Below are positions 61,991 through 64,000 of a DNA stretch of 64,000 nucleotides, piece after piece. Below the pieces are notes generated by a model. It saw only the letters and a program-made list of their open reading frames with translations. It did not search any database and was not told where the DNA came from. Within the stretch, counting starts at the first letter, position 1; each line of letters opens with the position of its first letter. A program made the translations under genes and the position numbers. This stretch comes from Chitinophagales bacterium (GTDB lineage Bacteria; Bacteroidota; Bacteroidia; Chitinophagales; Chitinophagaceae): NCBI GenBank assembly GCA_017303835.1, contig JAFLBI010000001.1:434001-498000 (forward strand). Direction: 5' to 3'.

Positions 61991-63100
61991 TCAGACAGCT
62001 AAGAACTGCCCGGTGATATAGTCCACCACACTGGTGAGACTATTGGTTTCTTTATAAACGGCTAATTGTCTATCGGCACCCGTTCCAAATTCCAGCATTT
62101 TGTGAACGTGCTGAATAACATGGCGTGAGCCCAGTTCATCTACCACATCATCCACAAAATCAAGCAGTTCATAAATCAGGAGGCGGGTATTGACTTCAGT
62201 TTCCTTGCCAAAATCTATCAATGTGCCATCAATACCATAACGGCTGGCTCTCCATTTATTTTCATTGATCAGGGCACGCTGATACAACATGAAATTCATG
62301 TTCTTGCTACGTAGTTTGTACAGTTTGGCACATATGGCCTGGAAAAGGGCAGCAATGGCGATGGTATCCATCACATTCATGGGTACATCGCAAATTCGAA
62401 ATTCAACTGTATTGAAGAAAGGATGTACACGCAAATCCCACCAGATCTTTTTTGCGTTGTCGATACAATTGGTTTTGATCAGCAGGTTTACGTAATTATC
62501 ATATGCTTCAATGCTTTCGAAATAATCTGGTATGCCTGTTCGGGGGAATTTGTCAAAGACTTTTGTTCGGAACGATTTATAACCAGTTTGACGGCCTTCC
62601 CAGAAAGGTGAATTGGTACTCAACGCATAAACGTGTGGCAGAAAATAACGAGCTGAGTTTGCGATATGAATGGCCATCTTGCGGTCTTCCATCCCAACGT
62701 GTACGTGCAAACCAAAAATCAGGTTACTACGGGCAGCTTCCTGCAGTTCATTCACGATCTGATTATAGCGAACGTGGTCTGTTATAAGCTGACTTTCCCA
62801 ATGACTGAAAGGGTGGGTGCCCGAAGCTCCAATGGATAGACCGATATCTCCCGCAATCTTGGCGATGGTGCCTCTTAACGTGAGTACATCCTTATAGGCT
62901 TCGTCCACATTAGCGCAGATATCAGTACCCACTTCTACCACTGCCTGGTGCATTTCTGCCTTAACCTTATCCTTAATTATCTTTTGTCCTTCCTGTACAA
63001 TACGTTGTTCATGGCTTTTCAATTCGCGTGTCTGCGGATCAATCACCATGTATTCTTCTTCCACACCAAGTGTGAAATGTTTGAAACTGTAGTTAGCCAT
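61991..63100 (-). CDS. carboxylate-amine ligase, GCS2/YbdK family
   Basis: 369 residues. FTLGVEEEYMVIDPQTRELKSHEQ is the GCS2 N-terminal signature and MHQAVVEVGTDIC, GASGTHPFSHWESQ, GLHVHVGMEDR and VEFRICDVPMNVMD follow. Known members catalyse weak gamma-glutamylcysteine formation, but many are of unknown acceptor. It begins 15 bp after the ATP-grasp gene, and the two probably act in one pathway that joins amino acids or similar small molecules. Confidence 0.93.
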   Translation of the reverse strand: MANYSFKHFTLGVEEEYMVIDPQTRELKSHEQRIVQEGQKIIKDKVKAEMHQAVVEVGTDICANVDEAYKDVLTLRGTIAKIAGDIGLSIGASGTHPFSHWESQLITDHVRYNQIVNELQEAARSNLIFGLHVHVGMEDRKMAIHIANSARYFLPHVYALSTNSPFWEGRQTGYKSFRTKVFDKFPRTGIPDYFESIEAYDNYVNLLIKTNCIDNAKKIWWDLRVHPFFNTVEFRICDVPMNVMDTIAIAALFQAICAKLYKLRSKNMNFMLYQRALINENKWRASRYGIDGTLIDFGKETEVNTRLLIYELLDFVDDVVDELGSRHVIQHVHKMLEFGTGADRQLAVYKETNSLTSVVDYITGQFLAV

Positions 63101-63115
63101 ACATCAGTAATTTGA

Positions 63116-64000
63116 TCAGTACAACACTTGTTTACTGCTGCTACGTTTAATGTATTCACCCCAGGTAAGATTGTCTGCATTGGGGGTATGTGCCTGTGCT
63201 TTTTCGATTGCGAAATTGGCTGCAGTTTCAACTACCCATGCAAAGTTCTCTTCACCTACACTGTTTTTATCTGCATCAGGAGCAGGGTTGCAGAAATCGA
63301 TAGCATAAGGCACGCCATCTCGAACAGCCAGTTCTACAGTATTGAAGTCATAACCCAGGTATTGGTTGATACGTAAGACAATGTCTTCCATTTCTTCCAG
63401 CCTTTTCTTAGAAGGCTTGAAGTCTGCAACATAGCGCAAGTGATGCGGGTTGCGTGGTTCATAAGACATAATACGTACATGTTTTCCGCCAATGCAATAG
63501 CAGCGGTAATATTCTTCGAATATGATTTCTTCCTGAAGCAACATAACCAGTTGTCCCGTTTCTGCATGCTTCTCAAAGAAATCATCCATGCTTTCAAGTT
63601 TATACACGTTTTTCCATCCGCCACCTGCGAAAGGTTTCATGTAAGCAGGGAAACCAACATAATTAAAAATGCCTTCCCAGTCTAAAGGATAGGAGAGATT
63701 GGCAAAGGATTGGTCGGTGGTATCATCAGGATGATCGCGTGAAGGTAGAATCACTGTTTTAGGAACAGGCACATTGATCTTAGTGGCCAAACAGTTGTTG
63801 AAGAATTTTTCATCTGCGCTCCACCAGAATGGATTATTAATAACGGCTGTACCACACAAAGCTGCATTCTTTAAAAATGCTCTGTAGAAAGGAACATCCT
63901 GACTGATGCGGTCTACAATGACAGCATAATCCGTTGCAACACCTTGCATCACTTTTTCTATGCGAACAGGTTCTGCAACAATGCCGGGAATGTTTTTACT
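63116..64000 (-). CDS. ATP-grasp family protein (5' end outside window)
   Basis: The frame is open to the right edge and continues as SKNIPGIVAEPVRIEK before the internal VMQGV, so the N-terminus lies beyond the window. PVPKTVILPSRDH, VGFPAYMKPFAGGGWKNVYKLESMDDF and VMLLQEEIIFEEYYRCYCIGGKHVRIMSYEPRN are typical of the ATP-binding region, with VELAVRDGVPYAIDFCNPAPDAD supplying the metal-binding acidic residues (NxxPD-like). It adds an acid to an amine with ATP; substrate unknown. It is paired with the GCS2 ligase. Confidence 0.87.
   Translation of the reverse strand, partial: SKNIPGIVAEPVRIEKVMQGVATDYAVIVDRISQDVPFYRAFLKNAALCGTAVINNPFWWSADEKFFNNCLATKINVPVPKTVILPSRDHPDDTTDQSFANLSYPLDWEGIFNYVGFPAYMKPFAGGGWKNVYKLESMDDFFEKHAETGQLVMLLQEEIIFEEYYRCYCIGGKHVRIMSYEPRNPHHLRYVADFKPSKKRLEEMEDIVLRINQYLGYDFNTVELAVRDGVPYAIDFCNPAPDADKNSVGEENFAWVVETAANFAIEKAQAHTPNADNLTWGEYIKRSSSKQVLY

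Overview
The window looks like a chromosomal segment of a Bacteroidota bacterium, probably of the family Chitinophagaceae (a Sediminibacterium-like organism is my best guess; the family placement is inference). The reasons are a type IX secretion type B sorting domain on a giant adhesin next to a PorP/SprF protein, a GLPGLI protein paired with an outer-membrane beta-barrel receptor, BlaI/M56, FucP-type and SLC45-type transporters, DUF5916, and promoters of the Bacteroidota type (TTTG, about 19 bp, TAnnTTTG). Almost everything is ordinary chromosome. No phage, insertion sequence, CRISPR array or conjugative module was seen.

Layout. 1-8.6 kb: end of an S41 peptidase, an NAD(P)-binding protein, a fasciclin protein, and a 1720-residue secreted adhesin with seven 81-residue repeats, followed by PorP/SprF. 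8.7-9.8 kb: a composite minus-strand locus with a clear promoter, three 87-bp tandem copies of the 5' half of tRNA-Ala, an intact tRNA-Ala(GGC), a terminator, and two tandem copies of a small GIY-YIG nuclease gene, each followed by a 3' half of the same tRNA. This is the least ordinary part of the window. 9.8-15.7 kb: a small membrane protein, lpxB, blaI with an M56 sensor protease, surE, and a LexA-like self-cleaving repressor with a double operator. 15.7-19.7 kb: DUF5916 outer-membrane protein, DUF1648 membrane protein, SPFH protein. 19.8-26.7 kb: a tightly packed minus-strand DNA repair operon (DUF2256, MBL exonuclease, ATP-dependent ligase, Lhr-type helicase, PdeM) that ends with a histone-deacetylase-like enzyme. 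26.7-34 kb: periplasmic binding protein, guaA, phosphodiester glycosidase, lactonase, RRM protein, Crp/Fnr, DinB and YdeI-like genes.

34-49.6 kb is a glucose/glycogen/maltodextrin region: ROK sugar kinase, FucP-like transporter, glgA, glgC, SLC45-like transporter, an outer-membrane-like protein and a SusA-like GH13 enzyme; the GLPGLI/receptor pair interrupts it before glgB. It allows sugar import, phosphorylation, ADP-glucose formation, chain synthesis and branching. 49.6-58.8 kb: Crp/Fnr, gluconate-dehydrogenase-like subunit and GMC oxidoreductase, then mutS divergent from a plus-strand run trmH-like, ubiA-like, ruvX, def and an unknown exported protein. 58.8-64 kb: a lipoprotein, an ECF sigma factor with a membrane-anchored beta-barrel partner, and a GCS2-type carboxylate-amine ligase with an ATP-grasp protein that runs off the right edge.

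Two regulatory links stand out. The same ACTA-N6-TAGT inverted repeat lies before blaI and, 36 kb away, before the GLPGLI/receptor operon, so BlaI/M56 may control that operon. The LexA-like gene carries two ACTAA-N5-TTAGT-type sites, two helical turns apart, over its own promoter.
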